Source: Sesamum alatum
Taxonomy: Eukaryota > Streptophyta > Magnoliopsida > Lamiales > Pedaliaceae
DNA length: 64,000 nucleotides
NCBI GenBank assembly: GCA_034509735.1
Contig: JACGWO010000005.1
Span: 14,001,264-14,065,263, forward strand
Reading direction: 5' to 3'
The notes under the pieces are model-generated. The model searched no databases. It saw only the letters and a list, made by a program, of their open reading frames with translations, and was not told where the DNA came from. Positions 48,338 through 60,256 of this stretch are shown one piece after another. Position 1 is the first letter of the stretch. The number at the start of each line of letters is the position of its first letter. A program made the translations under genes and the position numbers.

Positions 48338-51300
48338 ATGTCTATGAACCCGTTAACCATGATTCTTGAGACTAACAAATTCAACGGAACGAACTACTCG
48401 GACTGGCTGAGAAACCTGAGGATTGTCCTCGTTTCGAGAACCAAGGCTACGTCTTGGACGAGCCGCCACCGAGCGACTTACCGGAGGGGTCCATGCCTGA
48501 AGAACGTTTGACGTTCGAGAAATGGCATGAGGACAACCGGAAAGCACGCAGTATCATACTGGCTTCGATGTCTAACGACATCCAGAAGCAGTATGAGAGG
48601 CTGGACAACGTCTCCGCCATAATGCTCCGCATGAACGAGGTTTATGCGGTTCCGGATAGGCATATTAGATATGCCGCCACAAAAGCATTCTTTGGCACCA
48701 AGCTCGCTGAAGGAGCGTCTGTACAGAGTCATAGGGTCAAGATGCTCTCCCTAGTGGAGAAACTCGAGGACCTTAAAGCTGGGCTTAACAATGACACGTA
48801 CATTGACGTAATCCTCCAGTCGTTTCCTCCATCCTATGACCCGTTTGTTGTAAACTACAACATGAATGGACTTGAGAAGTCTATTCATGAGTTGATCAAC
48901 ATGCTAGTCCAATACGAGGCAACGACCCACAAGTCGGCGCCGCCGGTATTGATAGGAGAGGCTTCGACCTCCAAGGTGAATGGCAAGAGGGCCGGACGCT
49001 GGAAGAGGAAGAAGGGCAAAGGGAAGACGGTTGCGGCCCCTGCTCGCGCTCCGGGCGTCCCTGTTGCTCCGGTTGGACCGAGCAAAGGGAAAGGGAAGGC
49101 CCGAGGTTCTCAGCGGTCCAAGGCAAATGATGTCTGCATGCATTGCCAAGGGAAAGGGCATTGGAAGAGGGAGTGCCCACAACTCCTCTCCAACCCAGGT
49201 GTGTTTGTGGTTGAAGTTAATATGATTACTAATTCTGCTTCATGGGTATTGGATACCGGGTGTGGTGCTCACATCTGCAATGATTTGCAGGCACTACAAA
49301 GAAGCAGAAGGCTAACCAAGGATGAGATGATCCTGAGGCTAGGCGATGGCAAGGCCGTTGCTGCGGAGGCCGTAGGATCACTAGAGTTAGCCATTAGTAG
49401 TCATGTTAGGATTGTACTAAATGACTGTTTCTATGTACCTAGCATGATTAAAAACATTGTTTCCATCCCGGTCCTTGATAAGGAGGGATATGAATTTACC
49501 ATCAATAAAAAAAACGGTTTTTTTCATTTTCAAAGATGGTATTTTTCATTTGCTTGGTACATTGGTCAACGGTCCGTACATACTTCAACAGTCTAATTGG
49601 ATTATGACTACAGAACACAAACGAAAACGTAATGATCATAATAACGCACAGATATGGCATGCGAGGTTAGGTCATATCTCTAAAGATAGGATAAGAAGGT
49701 TGGTGGACTCAAAGAGTCTAGAAATAGACGATTTGGACAACCTACCGACCTGCGAATCCTGTCTAAAGGGAAAGATGACCAAGAAACCCTTTGTTGGACA
49801 ATGTACGCTAGCCAGTGGTCTGTTGGATTTGATCCATACAGATGTCTGTGGTCCACTAAATACTCAGGCTAGAGGTGGGTACTCGTACTTCATAACCTTT
49901 ACCGATGATCACTCACGGTATGGTTATCTTTACCTGATGAGGTACAAGTCTGAAGCCTTTGGAAGGTTTAAAGAATACAGACTTGAAGTAGAGAACCAAA
50001 CCGGTCGAAAGATCAAAGCCCTTCGGTCGGACCGAGGTGGAGAGTATTTGAGTGGTGAGTTTACTGATTATCTAAAAGAGAATGGGATTCTCTCTCAGTG
50101 GACCCCTCCTGGAACACCGCAGCTTAATGGTGTGTCTGAAAGGAGGAATCGGACCCTGTTGGACATGGTCCGATCCATGATGAGTTTTACCGAACTACCC
50201 CTTTCCTTCTGGGGATACGCTCTTGAGACGGCGGCCAAAGTTTTGAACTTGGCGCCATCTAAAAGGGTATCCCAGACGCCATATGAGATGTGGCATGGCA
50301 AGCCGGCCTCCTACAAATACTTGAAAGTGTGGGGTTGCCCCGCATATGTCAAGAGATTAGTGGGAGATAAACTGGACTCGAGGTCTAGTTTATGCAGGTT
50401 TATCGGCTATCCGAAAGAAACTGCGGGGTATTATTTCTATGATCCCTCCGAGCAAAAGGTTTTTGTCTCGCGAAACGCAGTGTTCTTGGAAAAAGGTTTT
50501 CCTTCGGATAGTCGACGCGATGAGGTACTCCTTGAGGAATCAAGTGAGGTACCCCATGAGGCGGCAGTGATATCTGAGCCAGCGGTTCCCACTGATATTG
50601 TTCCAGTCCTCCGTAGGTCGGCCAGAGTATCCCATGCACCTGATAGGTATGGATTTCTGGGCCTGACCAGTCAGTTGGATAATGATCCAAAGACATACGG
50701 AGAAGCGATGTCGGACATCGATTCGGACAAGTGGCTTGAGGCCATGAAATCCGAGATGGACTCGATGGCTACAAACAAGGTTTGGACCCTAGTAGATCCA
50801 CCCAAAGGGGTTAAACCCGTAGGGTGTAAATGGGTCTACAAACGTAAGCTTGGAGCTGACGGGGAGGTTACAACCTTTAAGGCCAGGCTTGTGGCGAAAG
50901 GTTACACTCAGCGACCCGGGGTCGATTTTGAGGAAACCTACTCGCCTGTAGCAATGGCCAAGTCCATTCGGATACTGCTTGCCATAGCAGCATGGTATGA
51001 CTATGAAATATGGCAGATGGACGTGAAAACGGCTTTCCTCAACGGTTTCGTAGAGGAAGAGATCTATATGGATCAACCGGAAGGTTTCACAACTGTTGGA
51101 GAAGAGCAGAAGGTCTGCCGTCTCCAAAGGTCCATCTATGGCCTCAAACAAGCTTCCCGAAGCTGGAACATACGTTTTGATGAAGTCATACGGGGATATG
51201 ATTTCATCAAGAATGAGTCCGATCCTTGTGTATACAAGAAGATCAGTGGGAGCTCAGTTGCGTTTTTGGTGCTTTACGTGGATGACATCTTGCTCATTGG

Positions 51301-52248
51301 GAATGATGCTAAGATGTTGGGTACCACTAAAGCTTGGTTGTCAACGCAATTCTCCATGAAGGATATGGGCGAGGCATCCTACATCCTTGGCATCAAGATC
51401 TACAGGGATAGATCTAAAAGGATGTTAGGAATGGCCCAGTCCTCGTACATTGAGAAAGTCTTGAAGAGATTCAAGATGGAGAACTCAAAACGAGGATTCC
51501 TTCCAATGAGGCATGGAATTAAGTTATCCAAGAAGCAGTCTCCTAAGACTGATGAGGAGCTTAAACGGATGTTGGACATCCCCTATGCTTCAGCCGTAGG
51601 CAGCATACAGTATGTTGTTCAGTGCACTAGACTTGATGTAGCTTTCGCTTTGAGCGTAACTAGTCGATATCAGTCGTGTGCCGGGAAGGCACACTGGAGT
51701 GCAGTCAAGACTATCCTGAAGTACCTAAAAAGGACTAAGGACATGTTCTTAATCTACGGTGGTGGAGAGTTGATACTGGAAGGCTATAGCGACGCTAGCT
51801 TCCAGTCGGATGACGATGATGCCAAGTCTCAGTCTGGTTATGTATTCAAACTTAATGGTGGCGTGGTTGCTTGGAAGAGTTCCAAGCAGGCTACCACGGC
51901 GGACTCCACCACAGAGTCTGAATACATAGCAGCTTCGGAAGCTGCTAAGGAGGCGGTTTGGATGATGAGCTACATCCAAGGGTTGGATGTAGTACCTAGC
52001 ATTGCTAAGCCTGTAATTATCTTTCATGATAACAACGGGGCGATAGCGCTAGCAAAGGAACCGAGATCTCATCACGATCCAAGCATATTCTTAGACGCTA
52101 CCATCTGCTTAGAGAGATGGATAGCAGGACTGACGTTCGGTTGGGCCGAGTCAGCTCCGCAGAAAACATAGCAGATCCACTTGCTAAGCCCATGTCGCAA
52201 GTTGCCCATACTCACCATCTGAATAAGAGGTTTGAGGCCAATGGGTGA
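48338..52248 (+). pseudogene. Family A copia gag-pol polyprotein, three single-base breaks
   Basis: Starts at ATG 48338 and ends at TGA 52246-52248, 3911 nt (one less than a multiple of three). In order: gag (to about 49100), CCHC knuckle CMHCQGKGHWKREC (near 49135), protease with DTG (near 49255), pre-integrase HARLGH and the CESCLKGK zinc region, integrase core (HTDVCGPL, LRSDRGGEY, NGVSERRNRT), RT (MDVKTAFLNG, YVDDILL near 51280), RNase H (YSDASFQSD, TTESEYIA, HDNNGAIALA). Breaks: one base lost near 48433; one extra A in the run at 49507-49514; one A missing near 52165, which removes the last 30 or so codons. The left copy is intact at all three sites. Confidence 0.93.
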
Positions 52249-52256
52249 TTGGCTTT

Positions 52257-52272
52257 AGGTCAAGTGGGAGAT
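52257..52272 (+). promoter_or_regulatory. Polypurine tract of family A copia
   Basis: AGGTCAAGTGGGAGAT directly before the 3' LTR; it primes plus-strand synthesis in this superfamily. Confidence 0.85.
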
Positions 52273-54497
52273 TGTTGGAATAGGTGACCAGAAAGCCAAT
52301 AGGTTTGGCAATTTGTAACCTATCCGACAACTTGATGTAATTGTAATATTATTATGTGATGAATAAAGTGAGTATTCGTCACTATTGGTACCTTCTTTGT
52401 TGCGCTCATCTTACATTTGTTAAAATGGTGTTTAACTTATATCGCAACAAAGCCCACAGACCATGGATAACAACTCGTGCAGTTGGGCCACGCATTGGAT
52501 GGTGGTCATGAAACCAACTGATTAAGAGTTGGGTCTGAAACGTTCCAAGTCGAGGACCTCGAGACAGGGCATCGAGAGTCCTATTGAGACTTGCATCAAG
52601 AGTCGTGTTCATTGGATGAGTGCCGTGTTTCATCGGCGACAGGCGTGGGACGCCTACACGGTCTTGATGGGTTGGTTGACTGGGGTCGAGCCGACTGGAC
52701 TGACTCGCGGGGATCATCATATGGAAGCCTTGGAGGCTTGGTCGGTATGATTGGATTCCCCGGTTCCGATAGTACGGGAGTAATCCTCAGACTTGAGGAA
52801 TCATGGCAGTCACGTGCACAGGACGGCTGTATCTTGGATCTGGCGAGAGGTGATCATTCTGTAAGATGATCATTATAAGCCTTGTCCAGTGCAGTCGGAA
52901 TGTGTAGCGAGGACGGTGGATTCCAAGAAGAGGATCCGTCCCCTGTCAGTATGTGACAGAGGTATCTCCTATGCACTCGGAGACACGTACATGCTGTTTG
53001 AAGCTGTGGCCACAGTGGTTGGTCGAACAGGGAATGGTTTCCTGTGTCGATGCAATGAAGCATACGTAGTCTCGAGTATTAAGCATAGATGCCTAGTCAA
53101 GGATGGGAACCGACCCAATTCCATACCCTAGACTAAGGACGGGAGACGGTAGACGGAAGGATCGTACCCGTACGGAATCGGCGCCTAAATGTTCACGCCA
53201 ATTCACCTAGTCTCTAGTGCCATGGACCGTTGCTAGACGGCCACCCATGGTAACGGGCCCTTGTGGGACACGGGCCCAAGTCTAGCTGAGGGTGAACCTA
53301 AAGGGTCACACATAAATCACCGAGGAGGTTGAGAGATCGACTTGGAGTCAATCTCGAAGGATAAAATAAGTAATTGGATTACTTAAGGGAAAGTCCATTG
53401 GATGGACGGGCCGATATTGTATCGGGCTTTCATTTAATCAGTAAATTGGATTTTTGATTAAATATGGAAAGTTGAGATGTTGAGACGTTGGATCTTTTAA
53501 TTGGATTAAAAGATCAACGGGAATAATTTAAGTGGACATTAAATTGGATTTAATATTGGGTTCGTCGTAATTGGATTACGATAAAATCCGGTCCGTTAAA
53601 TTATACCCGAGAGGAGAAATAATTCCTAATTTGGAATAGGAAGAAGTTGGACTTCTTCCCTTAATTAAACATAGCCGACATGCTCCCTTGGAGGAAGCAA
53701 AATCAGCCATGTTGCATGCTAGGTGGTATGTTGACTTGTCTCTTTTGGAAAGAGACAAATCAACTCCAATCAAGCTCTTCCATTTTGGTATGATTTGATC
53801 ATACCATAAATTTTGGTAGGCTTGATTGAAGAATTGATGGTGATTGATTGGAATGAATCTAGACATCCTTGGATGAACCTAGACACATTCCAATAATCAC
53901 ATTAATTATGTATATATATTAGAATATACAACACCTAGCATAAGTGATTCATTATTCATCTTTTTCTAGGAAAAAGAGAAGAAAAAAAACCCTCTCCTCT
54001 CTCCCAATTTTCGTGCTCCCTCCCTCTCTTACACTTGTGTTCTTCACTTGATTTTGAATCAAGAAGAAGAACAAAGTAAGTTTAAGAGAACACTAATTCA
54101 TAGTGTTCTTCTCTTAAACCGATTCCTTCCTAAACCCGTTCTTTTCTAGCAAGAAGAACGTGTGTTTCTTCCGGTGTGGTGTGGATCACCTTTGGAGAAT
54201 CCATACGTTTGGATTTCGTGAGCATTCCGGAGAAGGAACAACGCTAGTAGCCGGGAGCATACGCTAAACAATCAAAGGTAACGGTTTATTACGCTTTGAT
54301 TGATTTCATTTATATATCTATGCCCTATGTGTTTAAATATATGTTTTAATATTTACACATCCTACATCGAACGCCCGGTTGAGCACCCAAGGGTACACCC
54401 CTTGGGATTCGCGTATTTTGAATTTTATTTAAATTTACGCAATTTCTCGCTTTTCTCGCTTCCGCTCGCGCTCCCGGGCGGATCCGCTTGTCCTTCA
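52273..54497 (+). repeat. 3' LTR of family A copia
   Basis: TGTTGGAATAGG...TCCTTCA, 2225 bp, nearly identical to the 5' LTR. It is followed by the CATAC duplication and the rest of the hAT element. Confidence 0.96.
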
Positions 54498-54599
54498 CAT
54501 ACTACAAATTGACCATATATTGCAATTATTAATCAATATCATACATTTTATTTTAGATAATAATAAACTATGGTATTGGTACTTTATTTATACATTTAA

Positions 54600-55460
54600 A
54601 CTTTATATTTATATAAAAATAAACTTAATCAATAATTTATTAAATTTTAATATATTTTTTTAAAATAATTATTTAATATGACACATATAAATTCTATGTT
54701 ATATTTTAATATCTATTTATAACCTCTTATACTCTTTTAAATTAACAAGTCCTAACAATTAACTTATGATTTTTTGTATCTATTCGTGACTTTTATATTT
54801 ATATCAAAATACATAGTATATACATTATACAATCTATAAATTTACTTATAAATTTATGTCAAAACTTAGTAATTCCCAATGAAATAATCTAAAGATGATG
54901 ATGATGATAATAATGATGATGATGATGATGATGATGATGATGGTAACATGGTTGAACAATTTTAATTATTTTTATTGTTATTTATTATATATAATGAGAT
55001 CAACAAGCTTACTCAATAATTTAGTAAGTTTTAATAATTTATTTAAAATAATTATTTAATATGACACATAAAAATTCTATGTTATGTTTTAATATTTATT
55101 TATAACCTCTTATACTTTTTTAAATTGACAAGTCCTAATAATTAACTTATGATTTTTTATATCTATTTGTGAGTTTTATATTTATATCAAAATACATAGT
55201 ATACATTATACAATCTATAAATTTTACTTATAAATTTATGTCAAAACTTAGTGATTCCCATGAATTAATCTAAAGATGATGATGATCATGATAATGATAG
55301 TAATACTAATAATAATAATGAAATCAACAAGCTTAATCAACAATTTAGTAAGTTTTAATATTTTTTTAATATGTAATGTATAAATTCTATGTTATATTTT
55401 AATATTTATTTGTAATCTCTTATGCTTTTTTAAATTGACAAGTCCTAACAATTAATTTAT
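54600..55460. repeat. Internal tandem repeats of the hAT element, with (GAT)n array
   Basis: A unit of about 300-370 bp occurs at about 54630-54945, again at 55015-55310 and partly at 55335-55460. Shared phrases are TAATATGACACATA, ATTCTATGTTAT, AACCTCTTATACT, AAGTCCTAA and CTAAAGATGATGATG. The first unit ends in a (GAT)n microsatellite (54895-54943), shorter in the second. Confidence 0.8.
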
Positions 55461-55652
55461 ATATATATATATATACATATTCTACACTATTATCATTTAT
55501 AATAATATAATTTTATTAAAAAATTATACCAATACTCGTCCAATCGAGCTCAAGTTCGAGCTTGAGCTCGAGCCATACAATTCAAAATCGAACTCGAGCT
55601 CGAGCTTGCCAAAAATGGTCGAGCTCGACTCGTTGCCACCCCTAAGAAAAAC

Positions 55653-55886
55653 AAGAACAACTATTCTCTCAAAATCACTTTCTTATTCTTCCAAAAACTT
55701 ATTTACAAATGAATTACTTGGTGGTATTTATAGGCAATCAAAATGTTGTTACAAACTAAAATATTAAATAAATATAATTACAAAAATAATGAGGAATTAC
55801 AAAAGGTTAGAGGTATTATGGGGAAAAATACCAAGAGGTGTGTGCATTCATACATAATAATATGTATTTACAATATATTTACAATA
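55653..55886 (-). repeat. 5' LTR of family B copia, outer part
   Basis: Continues the LTR after the hAT insertion: AAGAACAACT..., then the same order of motifs as 38860-39091. A clear TATA box on the minus strand (TATAAATA) is at 55725-55732. Past 55886 the sequence no longer matches. Confidence 0.88.
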
Positions 55887-55891
55887 CCCTC

Positions 55892-56975
55892 ATATTTTTC
55901 GTTTATGTTGTTGTTAATTTGTAATAGGAAAATACGTATTAGGCCTTGTTTTGAAAAAAAATAATAAATACCTCAAAACCCACGGACCTAAAATGCAGTT
56001 ATGCAAACCATTCCTCCATTTTGCATAACTAGTAATGAATATATACCTTGCACGTGGTTTAATTAATTTTATTAAGTAATATTTAAATTTAAGATTTAAT
56101 AATTAAATATAAAATATGTTAATTAATTCAAAATAAAAAGAAATGAATTCTCAAAAGGTTGGTCAATTTGAAAAATTATCCTAATATATAGGAAAATTTA
56201 AACTAATTGGAATAGTAAATTTAAATAACAATATAACATAAATATATTGAATCTTCATTAGTTTTCTCTTTTTTTATATTGATCCCTAGTAATATTTCCT
56301 TCTTGCTTTCTTAGTGGTTTTGTCCTATACTTTGTTTTCAAATTATTGAGAGTTTATCCATTGTCGCTTAAAATTTGTATCTCAAATTGTTCTTGTTTTT
56401 GCTTGTTGCGCAGTCCACTTTTTTTCTTTTGGCTTTCTTCGGTGAGATATCCGCATCTTTGTAATTGACGTGTTGCCTTTCTTACTAATAAGTTATATTT
56501 TTGGGTCATCATCCTGTATTGTTTTAACTAATGTCTTTCTTTTCTTTTTTTTTTTTTTTCGGGATTTTTGGTAGTTGTTTCTTTTCAATTGCTTTGCTAT
56601 GATGAGTCTGCCTTTGATCACTCCTACCTTTTTGTTGTAAAAGTTTGTTGGTTTAGTCCTCTATAATATTTCATTGACGTTCTTCCTGTAATACTCAATA
56701 TATATCATTAGTTGATCCTCAATTTATGTAAAAAAATAATTCATATAAAATGGTTACTCCAAGAATGACACATTTATAATAATGGTTTTAATAATTAAAA
56801 GTGGTCTACTAAAAATTTATCTGTCCATTGATGTATGATATTCATCTACAAGACATCCCACGACCTTGGATTACATTTAGTAATAATTTATATGTACAAC
56901 CTGAGAAGAAACTCATAATTTTCAGTAATAATATATGTGTAAAATTGTGCGGCCAAAAAGAATCATAAGATACAG
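55892..56975. other. AT-rich DNA upstream of the nest, nothing recognised
   Basis: No coding frame or repeat border seen. By position this should be the former upstream (promoter-side) DNA of cpLEPA before the family B insertion. It has T-rich pyrimidine tracts around 56250-56580. Confidence 0.45.
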
Positions 56976-56984
56976 AAAAATATA

Positions 56985-57822
56985 GGTAAATTATATTTTT
57001 GGTCCCATAAGTAGATTCATTTTTAATTTTAGTCCCATAATGTCTAGCTTTCGTAAGTGTGGACCTCCATTAAGTTGCCTGATTTGGAGAAAAATTGACC
57101 GCCCTTCAACTACTTTTGGAGGGAAATCGACCCACTTCTTCTTCCTCTTACAAGAATTCATTTATTTCTTATTTCTTCCATATTTACCAACAAACAAAAC
57201 TTAAAATGACTGTAATTTCTTTATATATGATATATATTTCTATTTTTAGTTGTACAAATCAAATTTTCAGGTCGAATAAAAAAATAGAAATACAAATACA
57301 AACAATACAACAACAATTACTAAAACATAAATTGCATTTATAGAACTTTGATGTTCAATTGCATTTGTAAGGAGCCTGGTCATAACAAAAATGCAATTTA
57401 TGTTTTAGTAATTGTTGTTCTATTTTTTGTATTTGTATTTTTATTTTTTTGTCGACTTGAAAAATTGATTTGTCGAAATGAGAATAGAAATATATTTTAT
57501 ATATAAATAAATTGCAGCCATTTTAAGTTTTGTTTGTTGGTTAATATGGAAGAAATAAGAAATAAATGAGTTATTATAAGAGAAAGAAGAAGTGAGTCAA
57601 TTTTTCTCCAAAAGTGGTTGAAAGGTGGTCAAATTTTCTCCAAAATCGGGCAACTTAACGGAGGTCCACACTTTCATTAACATCATTAACGGAAATCCCC
57701 CTTTAGTCCTCAAATTGAAAAAAAAAAAATCCACATATGGGACGTAATTCGCGAAAGCTAGACATTGTGGGACTAAAATTAGAAATAGGTCCACTTATGG
57801 TACCAAAAATATAATTTACCCA
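56985..57822. mobile_element. Long fold-back (Mutator-like) element with 9-bp target duplication
   Basis: Two inverted arms of roughly 350-400 bp (about 56985-57345 and 57370-57822), starting GGTAAATTATATTTTTGGT at both ends. Matching inner motifs include TCTAGCTTTCG, GGACCTCC, CTTAAAATG and AAACATAAATTGCAT. AAAAATATA flanks it exactly (56976-56984 and 57823-57831). The duplication length fits Mutator-like elements. The right arm has an insertion of about 60 bp relative to the left. No coding frame. A transcript across it would form a very long hairpin. Confidence 0.87.
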
Positions 57823-57831
57823 AAAAATATA

Positions 57832-59154
57832 GAGGTCCGAGCATATAGAAAAAAAGATTAGGTTCATTATAATCAAAGTTAGACCTTTCATTTTTTATAT
57901 TTCTTGTGTTATGATGTAGTATATAAACTCACCAAGTCAAAATAGAAAACACAGTAAAGTTCATAAAAAATATTCATTAAGAACAATATGGCCACTACAG
58001 TAATTATCAACATCTACACATGTCACTTGGAAATCCGAATGTTTGGCAATCCAATTTTTCAGTTTTCATTTAACGTAAACATAGATAGTTTATTAATTCA
58101 AAGACATTTCAAGAAAAAGTAACTTTAGTTACATCTTCATTCAGGTACTAACCATAACCTAGTAGCTAGGGGTGAACACTTTTGTATGGATGAACCTCAA
58201 CAGCTATTGAAAAACACTCTATGCATAGGTCAAAATCATAACACACTACACACTTTATATGAATTCTTCTTGTAATGTCTTTGTTGCAATAGTTGCAATG
58301 GTATGCCTTGTCCTAAATGGTTCCTTGACCTGAGCGATGAAGAGCATGAGACAAAAAAGTTAAACATATTAGATTAATGTGTTATTGTGTTGTTTTCTTT
58401 ATTGATACATCCAAATCCAAGATAAGTTGCGTTCGCTTCGTAAATCCTAATCTAACTTACAATAGAAGGCAAGTGACCTGCATTAACAGATTCTAATTTT
58501 TTCAATTTGTGCACTACTTTATCTTCTTGATCAGCCAATGAAATCCAGAATATTACAATGAATGTGCAGAATATCCCGATATGACAAGCAAATATACATA
58601 GTTATGATCAGTCTCAGTAAGAAAAAAATGCAATTTCCAACTTCACTGTAGCACAGAAATGCCAGAATCGGGAGAAAACGATAGCATAAATACATGCAAT
58701 TCCAGAAATGTTGAAAGGAAATTGATGGGGATGATCCTGAAACTTGGCATGAAAGTTAACATACTTACCACATATTAAGAACAAAAATCATTACAAATGA
58801 CAACAACACATGAGGAATAATGGAAAAAGTAAAACTAAAAGATTATATATATGTTAAATTAAACGTACACATGTATCATGAAACCCTGTAAATAAAACTC
58901 TTTTACAAATTTGTATTGATTCATGGTAAAACAAGCAAAAAAATGGAACAAGATATGTTGCATCATGATTTACAAATGCATTTAGATCAACTCCTCTTGA
59001 TTTAGCAACAACTTATAGATGGGCACTCTTTAGAACCTATTGATTAATTTTTACTCCTAGACAAATTTGAAAGAACACCATAGAAAAAAATACCCATATC
59101 TAAGTAACCATTGATAACTTACAAGTTTTCATAAACCACAAATCGCATAGCGAC
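57832..59154. other. Intergenic DNA, nothing recognised
   Basis: About 1.3 kb with no frame longer than background, no inverted termini and no RNA gene visible. Confidence 0.5.
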
Positions 59155-60039
59155 ATAGACTACAAAAAAAAGGCGTTATTGGGACGGAATTTTGGGACGG
59201 CCAACATTTGTCCCAATAGTTGTCCCAATTTAGCACCATTTTGGGACGATTTAGGACGGATTTAGAATGGAAGGTCTTATGCCAACGAGTACCGTCCCAA
59301 AATAAATTGTTCGTCCCAAATTCTGTCCGAATATAGGACTAAAAAAAGTAACCGTCCCAAACCGTCCCAAATATCGTCCCAATATTTTGTGTAGGAAATA
59401 GTTTGTGACGACGTTTGGGACATGTGGTCCCTCCCAACTTTGGCACAACATTTGGGACGACCGAAAAATTTAATTGGAACGGTAGGGTGATAATCCTTTT
59501 TTGTGACAAAATGTAGTCCCAAATATCCGTCCCAATTTTCGTCCCAACAATTTAACGGCTACTTTATAACGACTATATGATTTCGTCCCAAATGTAGTCC
59601 CAAATACCGTCTAAAATCTTAAAGGCTATATTTCAACAGCTATATTATAACGAATCTTTTTCGTCCCAAAGCTTCAACGATTATGAAACAAATGAGTAGG
59701 GTGGCGACCAAGAAGACAATTCAGAATAATTCTTATTAGTTTATTTTTGTATAATTAATTAAAAATAATAATATTTCAATATCTGGGAGATATAAGATTT
59801 CAGTGGCGCATCCAATGGTGATGAGGATGATTGAATTTTGCTTGAGAAAACCATAGTATAAATATGGGATTGCGTGAAACACCCATCATCAAAATTACAA
59901 TAATTAAACCAAGAACGACATGAAAAAAAGGCCCATGAGAGATATAATTATTAGAAAGAAGAAAAAAATGAAGTTAATTATAAATGAAAAATCAGTAAAT
60001 GAAATAATATTGAAGAGTAGTAGCCATTTATTTCTCTTG

Positions 60040-60256
60040 CCTCGAAATTTCCCATAACCCTAGCCCCTCTCTCCCTCAACCCGCACTGCCGCACTACGCC
60101 GCACCATGAAGCTCAGCCACACCACACCGCACCACTCCGTCCCACCCCGCTCAGTCGTACCACCCCGCCCCACCCCGCTCAGCTACACCACCTCCCTCAG
60201 CCGCACTACGCCACTCCGCCGCTCTGCCGCACCACGCCACACCGCCGCACTACTCC
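60040..60256 (+). other. C-rich low-complexity segment inside the CACTA element
   Basis: Built from imperfect CCGCAC / CACTACGCC / CACCCCGCTCAG units, strongly C-rich on the plus strand and unlike the surrounding AT-rich DNA. A 53-codon frame from ATG 60106 exists but its Pro/Thr/Ser/Arg content simply reflects the repeats. It may be the 5' end of a captured host gene, since GTTTTCAGGTTCTG-like intron text follows, but this is not supported further. Confidence 0.45.

Larger units (their letters stand above)
44265..54497 (+). mobile_element. Family A Ty1/copia retrotransposon, complete structure, young
   Basis: A 10,233-bp element with two LTRs (44265-46491, 52273-54497), a primer-binding site directly after the 5' LTR, gag-pol and a polypurine tract. 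The 5-bp target duplication CATAC is exact (44260-44264 and 54498-54502). By eye I counted about eight substitutions and a few single-base indels between the LTRs over about 2.2 kb, including the first LTR dinucleotide (TT in the 5' LTR, TG in the 3' LTR). That low divergence means a recent insertion. It sits inside the hAT element. Confidence 0.97.
44000..55644. mobile_element. Non-autonomous hAT element (about 1.4 kb) split by a copia insertion
   Basis: Left terminus TAGGGGTGGCAGACGAGT, right terminus complement TAGGGGTGGCAACGAGT, with exact 8-bp duplication AGAAAAAC on both sides (43992-43999 and 55645-55652). These features define hAT. Subterminal regions on both sides are packed with GAGCTCGAG/GCTCGAGC motifs, likely transposase-binding sites. 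Excluding the nested copia, the parts are 44000-44264 and 54503-55644. No transposase frame is present, so it needed help in trans. The uninterrupted homologous site in the left LTR (near 38855) serves as an internal empty-site control. Confidence 0.92.
38825..55886 (-). mobile_element. Family B Ty1/copia element, decayed and interrupted by nested insertions
   Basis: The minus-strand element spans its 3' LTR (38825-39091), an internal region (39092-43934) and a 5' LTR split into 43935-43999 and 55653-55886. Removing the inserted hAT element restores a continuous LTR colinear with the left one. The LTRs differ at many positions, so it is the oldest layer of the nest. The integrase core is missing and pol is full of stops. 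Confidence 0.88.

Noticed and set aside
59251..59522. Overlapping minus-strand frames near 59.3 kb
   Set aside because: They are the GGGACGG subterminal array of the CACTA element; the same word repeated gives open frames by chance.
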